Under the pieces are notes generated by a model. That model did no database searches. It saw only the letters and a list, made by a program, of their open reading frames with translations, and was not told the origin of the DNA. This document shows, piece by piece, positions 8,057 through 15,929 of a stretch of 64,000 nt of DNA (its first letter is position 1; each line of letters begins with the position of its first letter). Source of the DNA: Spirochaetales bacterium (GTDB lineage: Bacteria; Spirochaetota; Spirochaetia; Sphaerochaetales; Sphaerochaetaceae); the NCBI GenBank assembly GCA_017470995.1, contig JAFUXI010000071.1:1-64000 (forward strand), in the 5' to 3' direction. Position numbers and translations under genes: made by a program.

Positions 8057-8836
8057 ATGAGCACTGTAATTATTGGTCTTCTTATTCCGTTTCTGGGTAC
8101 TGCCGCAGGGGCAGCCTGCGTTTTCTTTCTGAAGAAGGATCTCAAAATATCGGTCCAGAGGGCCCTGACTGGATTTGCTGCAGGAGTCATGGTTGCAGCA
8201 TCCATATGGAGTCTCATCGTTCCTGCCATCGAGCAGAGTGAGCCCAAGGGACGGCTGGCCTTTCTTCCTGCCTTCATCGGTTTCTGGCTCGGAGTTCTGT
8301 TCCTGCTTCTGCTGGATGAGGTGATTCCGCACCTGCATGTCGGACTCAATCAGGCCGAAGGTCCCAAGAGCAAGGCAAGCAGGACATTGATGATGGTTCT
8401 GGCGGTAACGCTGCACAATATCCCGGAAGGAATGGCCGTCGGAGTAGTGTACGCCGGACTGGTCTCGGGCTCTGCCAACATAACGGCAGGTGGAGCCCTT
8501 GCATTGGCTCTCGGAATCGCAATCCAGAACTTCCCTGAAGGGGCAATCATCTCCATGCCGCTTTATGCGGAAGGTAAGAGCAAACCCAGATCGTTCTGGC
8601 TCGGGGTGCTCTCCGGAGCAGTCGAGCCCATTTTCGGGGCTCTGACCGTGCTCATTGCCGGTCTTGTGGTTCCTGCAATGCCGTACCTGCTGTCCTTTGC
8701 CGCAGGCGCAATGCTCTATGTGGTAGTTGAGGAGCTTATTCCGGAAATGTCGGTAGGCGAGCACTCCAACATCGGAGTCATCTCATTTGCCATCGGATTC
8801 AGTCTGATGATGGCATTGGATGTTGCTCTCGGATAA
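8057..8836 (+). CDS. ZIP-family divalent metal importer (ZupT-like)
   Basis: The 259-residue membrane protein has about eight helices. The two ZIP metal-site helices are clear: HNIPEGMAVGV (about residue 115) and AIQNFPEGA (about residue 155). The family imports Zn, Fe or Mn into the cytoplasm. A DtxR-like box overlapping its predicted transcription start argues for Fe or Mn control rather than Zn. A CDF exporter follows 40 bp later on the same strand. Confidence 0.85.
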   Translation: MSTVIIGLLIPFLGTAAGAACVFFLKKDLKISVQRALTGFAAGVMVAASIWSLIVPAIEQSEPKGRLAFLPAFIGFWLGVLFLLLLDEVIPHLHVGLNQAEGPKSKASRTLMMVLAVTLHNIPEGMAVGVVYAGLVSGSANITAGGALALALGIAIQNFPEGAIISMPLYAEGKSKPRSFWLGVLSGAVEPIFGALTVLIAGLVVPAMPYLLSFAAGAMLYVVVEELIPEMSVGEHSNIGVISFAIGFSLMMALDVALG

Positions 8837-8876
8837 GCGATGATTTTTATGCTATAATGTGTACTCGAGGGAGCAT

Positions 8877-10016
8877 ATGACTGAAAACGAGAAGGATATT
8901 GCAGTTCTGGCAGGTAATAGGGAAAAGACGATAGTAAAGACCAGCATCGTAGGGATTATCACCAATCTGTTTCTGGTCGGATTCAAGGCGTTCGTGGGAT
9001 TCCTTTCCAATTCGATTGCCGTCATCCTGGATGCCGTGAACAACCTTTCCGATGCCCTTTCCTCGGTGATTACGATCATCGGAGCCAAGCTCGGTTCCAG
9101 ACAGCCTGACAAGAAGCACCCGCTGGGGTACGGCAGAATCGAGTACCTCAGTTCTATGATAGTCGCCGCCATCGTTCTCTATGCAGGCCTTACCTCATGC
9201 GTTGAATCCGTAAAGAAGATAATCCATCCGGAGGCCGCCGAATACGGTGCTGTTTCAATCATCATCATCACAGTTGCCATTGTCGTGAAGCTTGTCCTCG
9301 GCATGTATGTGAAGAAGCAGGGCAAACGAGTCAATTCCGGAGCTCTGGTTGCCTCGGGTTCCGATGCGCTTTTCGATGCGATCCTTTCATCCTCGGTTCT
9401 GGTTTCCGCAGTGATCTTCCTCATCTGGGGAATCTCCCTTGAGGCCTATGTCGGAGTGATAATAGCCTGTTTCATCGTCAAGGCCGGCGTTGAGATGATG
9501 ATCGAGACGCTGAACGACATCATCGGGAAAAGAGAGGATGCCGAAACAAGCCAGGAGCTCAAGAGGATAATCTGTGAAGAGGAAGCGGTTCTCGGGGCAT
9601 ACGATGTGACGATATTCAACTATGGACCCAACAAGAACTATGCTTCGGTTCATATCGAGCTGCCGGATACTCTGAGCGTTGACGATGTGGACAAAATCAC
9701 CAGAAGAATTCAGGTGAACGTGTTCCGTGAGACAGGCATTGTTCTTACCGGTATCGGAGTCTACTCATACAACACCTCTGATGATGAGGCCGCAAGGATG
9801 CGCAATAGCATCCAGAAAGCTGTGCTGACCCACGACTGGGCCCTCCAGATGCACGGATTCTATGCCGATACCGAGAAGAAGACTCTGCGTTTCGACGTGG
9901 TCCTGAGTTTCGATGTAGAGCGCAAGGAAGCGCTGACTATCCTCTATGGAGAAATCAGCGCCCTCTATCCTGATTACGAGATCCTGATTGTTCCTGATGT
10001 GGATATAGCGGATTAA
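8877..10016 (+). CDS. Cation diffusion facilitator, Mn-type active site
   Basis: The ATG at 8877 is chosen because GAGGGAG lies 4 nt upstream, giving 379 residues. Six membrane helices precede a soluble C-terminal dimer domain, and an extra C-terminal stretch follows. The helix-2 site reads NNLSD (Asn and Asp) and the helix-5 site SDALFD (Asp and Asp), a quartet seen in Mn-exporting CDFs such as streptococcal MntE; Zn exporters usually have His there. It probably exports Mn(II) or Fe(II) using the proton gradient. TATAAT about 20 bp upstream of the start may provide its own promoter. Its stop codon overlaps that of the convergent peroxiredoxin gene. Confidence 0.85.
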   Translation: MTENEKDIAVLAGNREKTIVKTSIVGIITNLFLVGFKAFVGFLSNSIAVILDAVNNLSDALSSVITIIGAKLGSRQPDKKHPLGYGRIEYLSSMIVAAIVLYAGLTSCVESVKKIIHPEAAEYGAVSIIIITVAIVVKLVLGMYVKKQGKRVNSGALVASGSDALFDAILSSSVLVSAVIFLIWGISLEAYVGVIIACFIVKAGVEMMIETLNDIIGKREDAETSQELKRIICEEEAVLGAYDVTIFNYGPNKNYASVHIELPDTLSVDDVDKITRRIQVNVFRETGIVLTGIGVYSYNTSDDEAARMRNSIQKAVLTHDWALQMHGFYADTEKKTLRFDVVLSFDVERKEALTILYGEISALYPDYEILIVPDVDIAD

Positions 10017-10465
10017 AGCAGATCAAGCATCTGCTGGGGATTGTCCGCAGCCTTTACCGATCCCATTGCCTTGATTACCACTCCGTTCTCATCAATAAGG
10101 TATGTGGTTCGCACCACGCCCATGCTGACCTTGCCGTAGTTCTTCTTTTCCTGCCAGACACCGTAGGCCTTGATGACGTTGAGCTCAGGGTCCGAGAGAA
10201 TGGTGAAGCCCAGGCTGTAGTTCTGCTGGAATTTCTTGTGTGAGGCAACGCTGTCCTTGCTGATTCCCAGCACTACGGCTCCTTTTTCCCTGAACTGCGG
10301 TCCTCTTTCACTGAAGCCGCATGCCTGCTTGGTGCATCCCGGGGTGTTGTCCTTGGGGTAGAAATAGAGAATCACCTTCTTTCCGAGATAATCCGAGAGT
10401 CTGTGGGTCTTTCCGTCCTGGTCCTGGAGCTGGAAATCCGGGGCCTTTGTTCCGATTTCTATCAT
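10013..10465 (-). CDS. bcp: Thiol peroxidase of the BCP/PrxQ family
   Basis: The start at 10465 has GGAGG 5 nt upstream and gives 150 residues, the usual PrxQ size. The peroxidatic and resolving Cys lie in NTPGCTKQACGF, five residues apart as in atypical two-Cys PrxQ enzymes. The enzyme reduces hydrogen peroxide and organic peroxides in the cytoplasm with thioredoxin. It diverges from the esterase gene across a short 57-bp gap and overlaps the CDF stop by 4 nt. Confidence 0.92.
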   Translation of the reverse strand: MIEIGTKAPDFQLQDQDGKTHRLSDYLGKKVILYFYPKDNTPGCTKQACGFSERGPQFREKGAVVLGISKDSVASHKKFQQNYSLGFTILSDPELNVIKAYGVWQEKKNYGKVSMGVVRTTYLIDENGVVIKAMGSVKAADNPQQMLDLL

Positions 10466-10522
10466 GATTGCCTCCGAAAAATATGATAACACAGTCCACA
10501 AGGACAGGCAAATTCATATAGA

Positions 10523-11350
10523 ATGGACAAGGAGACTTTTATCGTGAAACTGAAAAGCCGGAGAATCAGAATCGAAACCGAAGAGGGCATCGTCAAAGCC
10601 ATTGTCCTGAAGCCCATGGCCTATGACAGGAAGGTTCCGGGAATCCTCTGGATCCACGGAGGCGGCTATATGACGGGTATGGCGGCAATGGTCCATGTCA
10701 CGGAGGGCAGGTCTCTGGCCAAACGCTATGGGGCGGTCGTGGTCTCCCCGGAATACCGTCTGGCAAAGAAGGCTCCTTATCCTGCCGCACTGAATGATTG
10801 CTTTGCGGCACTCAGATATATGTATGACAATTCAGAAGAACTGGGGATAGACAGAAGTCGCATCATTATCGGCGGGGAGAGTGCCGGAGGAGGGCTCACG
10901 GCTGCGCTCTGCATGTATGCCCGCGACAAGTCGGAGATCAAGGTCTTCATGCAGATTCCGCTCTATCCCATGCTGGACTGCTTCGACACCCCGTCATCAT
11001 CCGACAACCACGGTCTTTTCTGGGACACGAGGCGCAATCACTGGGGCTGGAGCCATTATCTAGGACCTCTGTACGGAAAGCCGGATATCCCGCAGTATGC
11101 CTCTCCTTCCAGGGAGACCGATTACAGCAATCTTCCTCCCGCATACACCTTCATTACAGACGGCGAGGCCTTCTATGACGAGACCATGACCTACATCAAG
11201 AATCTGAACGATGCCGGTATTCCTTCCCATGTTGATGTCTTTCACGGCAATTTCCATGCATTCGACTTCCTTTTCTGGACCAGGAACGCAAAAGAGGCAA
11301 GGCGCAGGCTTTATGATTATTACGGAAGGATGATGTCAGAGAGCAGGTAG
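10523..11350 (+). CDS. Alpha/beta hydrolase, acetyl-esterase type (HSL family)
   Basis: This 275-residue cytoplasmic protein has the oxyanion motif HGGGYM near residue 48, the nucleophile motif GESAGG near residue 115, and probable Asp (FITDGEAFYDE) and His (FHGNFHAFD) of the triad. It is an HSL-type carboxylesterase acting on short acyl esters, perhaps acetylated sugars. It converges with msrC with one base between the stops. Confidence 0.85.
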   Translation: MDKETFIVKLKSRRIRIETEEGIVKAIVLKPMAYDRKVPGILWIHGGGYMTGMAAMVHVTEGRSLAKRYGAVVVSPEYRLAKKAPYPAALNDCFAALRYMYDNSEELGIDRSRIIIGGESAGGGLTAALCMYARDKSEIKVFMQIPLYPMLDCFDTPSSSDNHGLFWDTRRNHWGWSHYLGPLYGKPDIPQYASPSRETDYSNLPPAYTFITDGEAFYDETMTYIKNLNDAGIPSHVDVFHGNFHAFDFLFWTRNAKEARRRLYDYYGRMMSESR

Positions 11351-11351
11351 C

Positions 11352-11804
11352 TCAATGTTCGAAGGATTTCTCGAGTATCCGTGCGAACTGCTCGAGTCCT
11401 TCCTTGTCCTGCTTTGAGAATCTGTCAAATAAAGGACTGTCTATGTCCAGCACGCCGAACACTGCATTGTTTCTGTGAAGGGGAATGACGATTTCCGAGT
11501 TGCTTGAACTGTCACAGGCGATATGTCCTGCGAATTTGTGGACGTCAGGCACAAGCTGTGTGCTGTCCGTTGCCGCCGCTGTACCGCAGACGCCCTTGCC
11601 GATGGGGATGATGGTGCATGCGACCTTGCCCTGGAACGGACCGAGCACGAGCTTCCCGTCCTTGATGGTATAGAATCCCACCCAGTTGATGTTCTCCAGC
11701 TTCTCGTTCAGAAGCGCAGAGGCATTTGCCAGATTGGTCATCGTGTAGGGGATGCCTTCGATGATGGAGGCGAGCATGGCATTGATTTCCGTGTAATCAG
11801 TCAT
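11352..11804 (-). CDS. msrC: Free methionine-(R)-sulfoxide reductase, GAF domain
   Basis: The 150-residue GAF-fold protein carries the three Cys of the fRMsr family: KVACTIIPIG, GKGVCGTAA and GHIACDSSSNSE. It reduces free methionine-R-sulfoxide in the cytoplasm. It is the last gene of a minus-strand run mgtE, membrane protein, msrC with gaps of about 10 nt, so probably co-transcribed with mgtE. Confidence 0.9.
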   Translation of the reverse strand: MTDYTEINAMLASIIEGIPYTMTNLANASALLNEKLENINWVGFYTIKDGKLVLGPFQGKVACTIIPIGKGVCGTAAATDSTQLVPDVHKFAGHIACDSSSNSEIVIPLHRNNAVFGVLDIDSPLFDRFSKQDKEGLEQFARILEKSFEH

Positions 11805-11813
11805 CGTAAACCT

Positions 11814-12506
11814 CTAGAAGTACTTTCTGAGCTTCAGGGCATCCCTGAACTCGAAAAAACGGTCGAAGAACCTGGAGCACAGGCCTATGATGGCTCCGTT
11901 GATCAGGGCGCAGACGATGGTGCCGACCTTGACCCCCTTGAAGACCCAGAGCCCGAAGAAACAGAAAGAAAGGATCACGCCGACAAGACAGCTGCAGATA
12001 TCGTAACCTGTCTTGAATCTATGGATCTCCACATTGAATTTTGCCGAGACCTCCTTTACGAAGAGCTCGTAGACCTCCGGCGCGATGTAGGTGTGGAAGA
12101 ACAGCGAGATCCCGATGGCGCACAGGAACATTCCCAGGGCGTAGTACAGGATTCGGGCAATCATGCTCTCTCTGGGAATACCGGCTACCGCTGCCATGCA
12201 GAGGTCAAGCACTATGCCGTAGATGAAGGCCGTGACGAATGAGAATAGGTAGCTGATCTTGAATCTGCGCAGCACCAGCATCATCACAACAAGCAGTACC
12301 GCCTGCAATGTGTATTCCGCCATTCCGAAGGAGAAGAAGCTCCAGGTCTGGACGAGCTTGAGGTGAAGGATGTATGCCGGAGCGACGACCATGGAGACTC
12401 CGAAGTCGACCATCTCCATGAAGGCGACTCCGAAGGCCACGAATACTATGCCTAAGATATAAGCAAGCTCTGAATAGAATATTTTCTTCTGCCTGTCTGT
12501 TTCCAA
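11814..12506 (-). CDS. YitT/YczE-like membrane protein
   Basis: The 230-residue protein has about five to six hydrophobic helices. It resembles YczE/YitT or DUF6198 membrane proteins, whose transport role is not established. It lies between mgtE and msrC with short gaps on both sides, hinting at co-expression with magnesium uptake. The sequence has no motif that fixes a substrate, so the family call is from overall pattern only. Confidence 0.6.
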   Translation of the reverse strand: METDRQKKIFYSELAYILGIVFVAFGVAFMEMVDFGVSMVVAPAYILHLKLVQTWSFFSFGMAEYTLQAVLLVVMMLVLRRFKISYLFSFVTAFIYGIVLDLCMAAVAGIPRESMIARILYYALGMFLCAIGISLFFHTYIAPEVYELFVKEVSAKFNVEIHRFKTGYDICSCLVGVILSFCFFGLWVFKGVKVGTIVCALINGAIIGLCSRFFDRFFEFRDALKLRKYF

Positions 12507-12516
12507 AACGGTGTCC

Positions 12517-13908
12517 TCAGAACAAAACTGCGGTAGCGATTTTCAGATAAACCAGAAGCGAGAGGGCGTCGACGATGGTTGTGATGAACGGACTTGCCAT
12601 CACGGCCGGGTCGAATCCGAGCTTCTTTGCCACAAGAGGCATGGTACATCCGATAAGCTTTGCCATGATGATGGTCAGCGACATTGTCAGGCTGACTACC
12701 AGAGCTACCAGCGGGAAGGAGTAGGTAGTCGCTTCGGCCAGATTTCCGAACAGAAGTCCGTCGATGAGCATGACCTTTCCGAAACAGACTGCGCCGAGGG
12801 CGAGGCCGCACATGAGGGCAGTTGAGAATTCTTTGAGAAGGACCTTTCCCAGATCCTTCACTTCAAGCTCTCCCAGCGATATCGCACGGATTACCGTGAC
12901 TGAGGACTGGGAACCGGAGTTTCCGCCGGTATCCATCAGCATCGGGATGAAGGCCGTAAGGATTACAAGCTGGGCAAGGGAGTTCTCGAAGCTCGTGATT
13001 ATCAGGCCGGTGAAGGTTGCCGAGATCATCAGCAGCATCAGCCAGGGGACTCTGTGCTTGAAGAGTTCCCACGGGGATGTTCGCAGGTAGGACTTCTCGT
13101 AAGGAGTCTGAGCGGACATGATCGTGATATCTTCGGTTGCCTCTTCTTCCATGACGTCCATGGCATCGTCGAATGTGATGATACCGACCATTCGGTTGTC
13201 CCTGTCCACGACGGGCAAGGCCAGGAAGTTGTATTTGGAGAGCTGCTTGGCAACCTCTTCCTGGTCCATCAGGGTGCTCACCGTGATTACGTTGGTGGTC
13301 ATCAGGGTTTCGACCGTGACGCTCTGGTCCTTGGCAAGCATCAGGTCCTTAGCCGATACAAGACCGAGGATGCGGTTGAAACGCGAGAGTACGTAGCAGG
13401 TGTAGATCGTCTCCTTGTCTACTCCGGTGTCGCGGATCTTCTGGAAGGCATCGCTGACTGTCATGTCGGCGGAGAGCGATACATACTCGGTGGTCATGAT
13501 CGATCCGGCCGAGTTCTCCGGGAACTGCAGGATCTCGTTGATTTCGCGCCTTCTGTCGGGTGTGACGTGTCTGAGGATTCTGGATACTACGTTTGCAGGC
13601 ATTTCCTCGACGATGTCCGCAGCATCATCTATATAGAGTTCATCGAGGACCTGCTTGAGCTCCGTGTCGGAGAATCCGCGGATCAGGATTTCCTGGTTGT
13701 CGGGTTCCATCTCGACGAAAGTATCCGCTGCCAATGCCTTCGGAAGCAGGCGGAACATGATGGGAAGCTGATCTTCCGGAAGCTCGTCGAAGATCGATGC
13801 GATATCCGACGGGTTCATTGTGATCAGAACATCCTTGACGGTTGAGTATTTCTTGTTTTCAACCAATACCTTCAATGTGTCTTCAACACTGACGTTATGC
13901 TGTGCCAT
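12517..13908 (-). CDS. mgtE: Magnesium transporter MgtE
   Basis: The 463-residue protein has the MgtE N domain with superhelical repeats (residues 1-130), two CBS domains (about 135-260) and five membrane helices. The pore signature PMLMDTGGNSGSQ lies near residue 320. MgtE is a homodimeric Mg(II) channel gated by Mg(II) bound to its cytosolic domains. A 26-codon leader ORF with a strong ribosome-binding site lies 67 nt upstream on the same strand. CTGAA and TTCAG form a small hairpin touching the mgtE ribosome-binding site. Regulation by leader translation is an inference from that layout. Confidence 0.93.
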   Translation of the reverse strand: MAQHNVSVEDTLKVLVENKKYSTVKDVLITMNPSDIASIFDELPEDQLPIMFRLLPKALAADTFVEMEPDNQEILIRGFSDTELKQVLDELYIDDAADIVEEMPANVVSRILRHVTPDRRREINEILQFPENSAGSIMTTEYVSLSADMTVSDAFQKIRDTGVDKETIYTCYVLSRFNRILGLVSAKDLMLAKDQSVTVETLMTTNVITVSTLMDQEEVAKQLSKYNFLALPVVDRDNRMVGIITFDDAMDVMEEEATEDITIMSAQTPYEKSYLRTSPWELFKHRVPWLMLLMISATFTGLIITSFENSLAQLVILTAFIPMLMDTGGNSGSQSSVTVIRAISLGELEVKDLGKVLLKEFSTALMCGLALGAVCFGKVMLIDGLLFGNLAEATTYSFPLVALVVSLTMSLTIIMAKLIGCTMPLVAKKLGFDPAVMASPFITTIVDALSLLVYLKIATAVLF

Positions 13909-13975
13909 AACAATATCTCCCTGAACTTTTCAGAGTTGACGAGTATTAGTGCAGATTAACCTTTGCTTGCCGGGT

Positions 13976-14056
13976 TCAGCGTTTGATAACGGAGGACTCC
14001 AGATCAGGCACAGGGTCGGAATCTGCGAATAATCTAGTACTACTGCCAGCTTCCAT
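13976..14056 (-). CDS. Putative mgtE leader peptide, Asp/Pro-rich, 26 residues
   Basis: An ATG at 14056 follows AAGGAGG with 7 nt spacing, one of the best ribosome-binding sites in the window, and the frame closes at a TGA 67 nt before mgtE. Residues 11-20 read ADSDPVPDLE, alternating acidic residues and Pro. Enterobacterial mgtL, which controls the Mg transporter gene mgtA, also encodes an acidic/Pro-rich leader, and such peptides destabilise ribosomes when Mg is low. There is no sequence kinship and no published case known to me for mgtE, so function is inferred from position, signal and composition. Confidence 0.6.
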   Translation of the reverse strand: MEAGSSTRLFADSDPVPDLESSVIKR

Positions 14057-14084
14057 GACAAGTCCTCCTTGAATTAGAAATAAC

Positions 14085-14133
14085 GGGCGTCTGCCCAAGA
14101 CTGAATTTTACCAGTTTGGCAGTCGGCTTTCAA
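14085..14133 (-). promoter_or_regulatory. Promoter and 5' hairpin of the mgtE leader transcript
   Basis: On the minus strand TTGAAA (14133-14128), a 17-bp spacer and TAAAAT (14110-14105) form a sigma-70-type promoter. The predicted transcript would start near 14098 and begin with a GGGC/GCCC hairpin (14096-14085), about 30 nt before the leader ATG. Confidence 0.6.
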
Positions 14134-14161
14134 TACTTTTCGGATTCTGTTTGGAAGACAG

Positions 14162-14214
14162 TTGACAAAAAAGCGGGTCTTGGTGTATGATATAACCAAG
14201 TAAACCAGTAGGTT
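14162..14214 (+). promoter_or_regulatory. cysK promoter with Rrf2-type operator
   Basis: TTGACA (14162-14167), an 18-bp spacer and TATGAT (14186-14191) are followed immediately by AACC-N13-GGTT (14194-14214) with GTAAA inside it. A matching AACC-TA-GTAAA-N5-GGTT arrangement precedes the Rrf2 regulator gene that ends 3 nt beyond cysK, so this is probably its operator. Confidence 0.65.
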
Positions 14215-14247
14215 TAATAGAGATTGAATTGGCCAAGGAGGTTTGTC

Positions 14248-15180
14248 ATGGCTAGAATTTATGAGAATATCACGGAACTTGTGGGCGGAACGCCCTTGGT
14301 CAAGGTCAGCAACTACTCGAAGGCGCACGGCCTAGAGGCTACGGTCCTTGTCAAGCTCGAGTACCTGAACCCGGCAGGCAGCGTAAAGGACAGAATCGCC
14401 AAGGCGATGATCGAAGATGCGGAGAAGAGGGGCCTTCTGAAGGAAGGGTCGGTTATCATAGAGCCGACCAGCGGCAACACCGGAATAGGACTCGCGGCAA
14501 TAGCGGCATCCAAGGGATACAGGGCAATCCTGACAAGGCCCGAGACGATGAGCGTCGAGAGAAGGAACCTTCTGAAGGCCTATGGAGCAGAAATTGTACT
14601 CACGGAAGGGGCAAAGGGCATGAAAGGAGCCATCGCAAAGGCCGATGAGCTTGCCAAGGAGATTCCCGACAGCTTCATCCCCGGTCAGTTCGTCAACCCG
14701 GCAAACCCGGCTGCACACAGGGCAACCACAGGACCTGAAATCTGGAACGATACCGATGGAAATGTCGATTTCTTCGTAGCAGGAGTAGGTACCGGCGGAA
14801 CGCTTTCCGGAGTCGGAGAGTTCCTGAAGTCCCAGAAGGCATCGGTCAAGGTCGTTGCCGTCGAGCCCGAGACATCGCCTGTTCTTTCAAAGGGCGTTGC
14901 GGGACCGCACAAGATCCAGGGAATAGGTGCAGGCTTTGTTCCCGACACGCTGAACACCTCTATCTACGATGAGATCATTCCTGTTTCCAACGAAGATGCC
15001 TTTGCAACAGGCAAGGAAGTCGCAAGACGCGACGGAGTTCTGGTAGGCATCTCCTCAGGAGCAGCCCTGTTTGCGGCAACACAACTTGCCAAGAGGCCTG
15101 AGAACAAGGGAAAGACGATAGTGGTTCTTCTGCCCGACACAGGCGATCGCTATCTTTCAACCCCGCTTTTCACTGACTGA
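14248..15180 (+). CDS. cysK: Cysteine synthase (O-acetylserine sulfhydrylase)
   Basis: The start at 14248 has AAGGAGG 7 nt upstream; the protein is 310 residues. The PLP Lys lies in NPAGSVKDR (about residue 43). The phosphate and substrate loops [11 protein letters not shown] and [10 protein letters not shown] are normal, and the C-terminus has the usual [10 protein letters not shown]. It makes cysteine from O-acetylserine and sulfide in the cytoplasm. Control by the adjacent Rrf2/CymR-like regulator is likely from the shared promoter site. Confidence 0.95.
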   Translation: MARIYENITELVGGTPLVKVSNYSKAHGLEATVLVKLEYLNPAGSVKDRIAKAMIEDAEKRGLLKEGSVIIEPTSGNTGIGLAAIAASKGYRAILTRPETMSVERRNLLKAYGAEIVLTEGAKGMKGAIAKADELAKEIPDSFIPGQFVNPANPAAHRATTGPEIWNDTDGNVDFFVAGVGTGGTLSGVGEFLKSQKASVKVVAVEPETSPVLSKGVAGPHKIQGIGAGFVPDTLNTSIYDEIIPVSNEDAFATGKEVARRDGVLVGISSGAALFAATQLAKRPENKGKTIVVLLPDTGDRYLSTPLFTD

Positions 15181-15182
15181 AT

Positions 15183-15611
15183 TCAGATACTGTAGTCGTA
15201 GCTTTCCATCTGGCGGTCAAGGATATCCTGCAGCGTGATGCCTTCGAGGTAATCGTTGACAACGGAGTACAGGCCCTGCCAGATGGGCAGAAGCTGAGCA
15301 TCGGCAGCCGCGGCAGCCTCGGAGGGATCGTCCAGATTCGGAATTGGCGCCAGGCTGCCTTCTGCTATCTTGAGGATTTCAGCTACGGTATAGGCTTCCG
15401 GGGCCCTTGCAAGCATATAGCCGCCCTGGGCTCCGCGTATTGTCTTCAGGATCTCCGGCCTGTTCAGAAGGGCCACAATCTGTTCGAGGTATTTCTTTGA
15501 GATATTCTGGCGTGAGGCGATGTCCTTGAGGGCGATATAGCCTTCCTGCCTGTGCTCGGCAAGGTCCACCATAACACATAGAGCATAGCGGCCTTTTGTG
15601 GAAATCTTCAT
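15183..15611 (-). CDS. Rrf2-family transcriptional regulator, CymR-like
   Basis: The 142-residue protein starts MKISTKGRYALCVMVDLA, the typical Rrf2 opening. A winged helix follows, with recognition helix NISKKYLEQIV and wing RGAQGGYMLAR. The three Cys that hold the Fe-S cluster in IscR/NsrR are missing; only one Cys near residue 12 is present. That favours a CymR-type sensor of sulfur status acting with CysK. Its own upstream region carries AACC-N12-GGTT, so autoregulation is expected. It converges with cysK. Confidence 0.88.
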   Translation of the reverse strand: MKISTKGRYALCVMVDLAEHRQEGYIALKDIASRQNISKKYLEQIVALLNRPEILKTIRGAQGGYMLARAPEAYTVAEILKIAEGSLAPIPNLDDPSEAAAAADAQLLPIWQGLYSVVNDYLEGITLQDILDRQMESYDYSI

Positions 15612-15644
15612 ATGAAAGCCTCCTTCAATTCCTATTGGAATAAT

Positions 15645-15664
15645 AACCTGTGATTTACTAGGTT
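15645..15664 (-). promoter_or_regulatory. Rrf2-type operator upstream of its regulator gene
   Basis: On the minus strand the site reads AACCTAGTAAATCACAGGTT, close to the cysK site but one base shorter between the arms. It lies about 35 nt upstream of the regulator start and probably mediates autoregulation. Confidence 0.55.
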
Positions 15665-15929
15665 TTCAAGTCCGTTGTGCGCGAAAAATCCTCATAATCC
15701 AATGCAAAAGCATGTTATTTGTAACAGTTAAAAAGAGTTGCGGATACATCAATTTCCCAAATACTGAATTGAGCTTGTCCTCAAACTGTATTTTTATAGG
15801 CTGACGATGCAAAAAAGCATTTGACAAATAATCACTTGCAATATATAAATATAAATGCTCTAAACCGTTTTTACTTGCTGTTGTTCTTCGTTGAGATAAT
15901 CCGTAAAGGATGCAATTGGGGGCATCCGG
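15665..15929. other. AT-rich intergenic region before the EAL gene
   Basis: No convincing gene is visible on either strand. Frames here are short, AT-rich and lack ribosome-binding sites. GGGGG about 10 nt before the EAL start (15930) is the likely ribosome-binding site, and the region presumably holds that gene's promoter. No clear operator or riboswitch is seen. Confidence 0.5.

Noticed and set aside
13909-14098. M-box (ykoK) Mg riboswitch upstream of mgtE
   Set aside because: The leader is short and is occupied by a coding-like frame with a strong ribosome-binding site; the conserved M-box core and a terminator are not seen.
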